Shown piece after piece: positions 63,981-64,000 of a stretch of DNA of 64,000 nt. The notes under the pieces are model-generated. The model was not told the origin of the DNA. It ran no database searches and worked only from the letters and a program-made list of their open reading frames with translations. The stretch spans positions 25,612 to 89,611 of the forward strand of contig NW_013546943.1 of assembly GCF_000711695.1 (NCBI RefSeq), written 5' to 3'. Position 1 is the first letter of the stretch. Each line of letters opens with the position of its first letter. This DNA comes from Tilletiaria anomala UBC 951. Taxonomy: Eukaryota > Basidiomycota > Exobasidiomycetes > Georgefischeriales > Tilletiariaceae. The position numbers and the translations under genes were made by a program.

Positions 63981-64000
63981 GATGTGTGTGTGTGGGGGGG

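Overview
This 64 kb window is nuclear DNA of a fungus. Nearly all protein-coding genes are interrupted by short introns (mostly 55-120 nt) with GTGAGT/GTAAGT-type donors, CTGAC/CTAAC-like branch sites and YAG acceptors, in GC-rich DNA with compact spacing. The protein set, intron density and low-complexity-rich regulators suggest a basidiomycete, probably Ustilaginomycotina (smut-related). That placement is inference from resemblance; no search was run. I found no rRNA, tRNA, transposon, CRISPR array or phage-like module.

Layout. 1-9.5 kb: the first part of an Nvj2-type lipid-transfer protein, then isocitrate lyase and pescadillo/NOP7 on the minus strand, with fumarase diverging from NOP7. 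9.9-12.1 kb: an Ima1/Samp1-type inner nuclear membrane protein. 12.1-15.7 kb: the longest gene-poor stretch, rich in the word ATGCAT, ahead of a bHLH-zipper regulator. 18-20.5 kb: a mitochondrial PPR-like protein. 21.1-23.7 kb: ribosomal protein genes RPS5 and RPS28 head to head. 24-26.6 kb: a long golgin. 27.1-30 kb: a PlsB/GNPAT-type acyltransferase ending in a peroxisomal signal. 30.8-33.4 kb: a TBL1-type LisH-WD40 corepressor. 34.4-37.3 kb: a Q-rich Cys3/MetR/Zip1-like bZIP factor. 38.1-41.2 kb: gamma-COP. 41.3-45.3 kb: a multi-RRM protein. 47.9-50.8 kb: an ankyrin/CCCH protein. 51.9-53.0 kb: an R3HCC1-like protein. 53.7-54.8 kb: an unrecognised membrane protein. 55.3-58.6 kb: a BDP1 (TFIIIB) protein carrying two HMG boxes. 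58.6-61.6 kb: exocyst SEC5. 63.3-64.0 kb: an NTF2/SigF-like protein.

This is a housekeeping chromosome segment, not a dedicated cluster. Two carbon-metabolism enzymes (isocitrate lyase, fumarase) lie close together. There are three membrane-traffic genes (golgin, SEC21, SEC5) and several expression genes (NOP7, RPS5, RPS28, BDP1). The most unusual items are the HMG-HMG-BDP1 architecture, the GNPAT-like enzyme with a C-terminal AHL, a fumarase gene structured for two start sites, an upstream ORF overlapping the bHLH start by four bases, and the ATGCAT-dense intergenic region. Exon joins were deduced by eye from reading frame, splice consensus and family resemblance.
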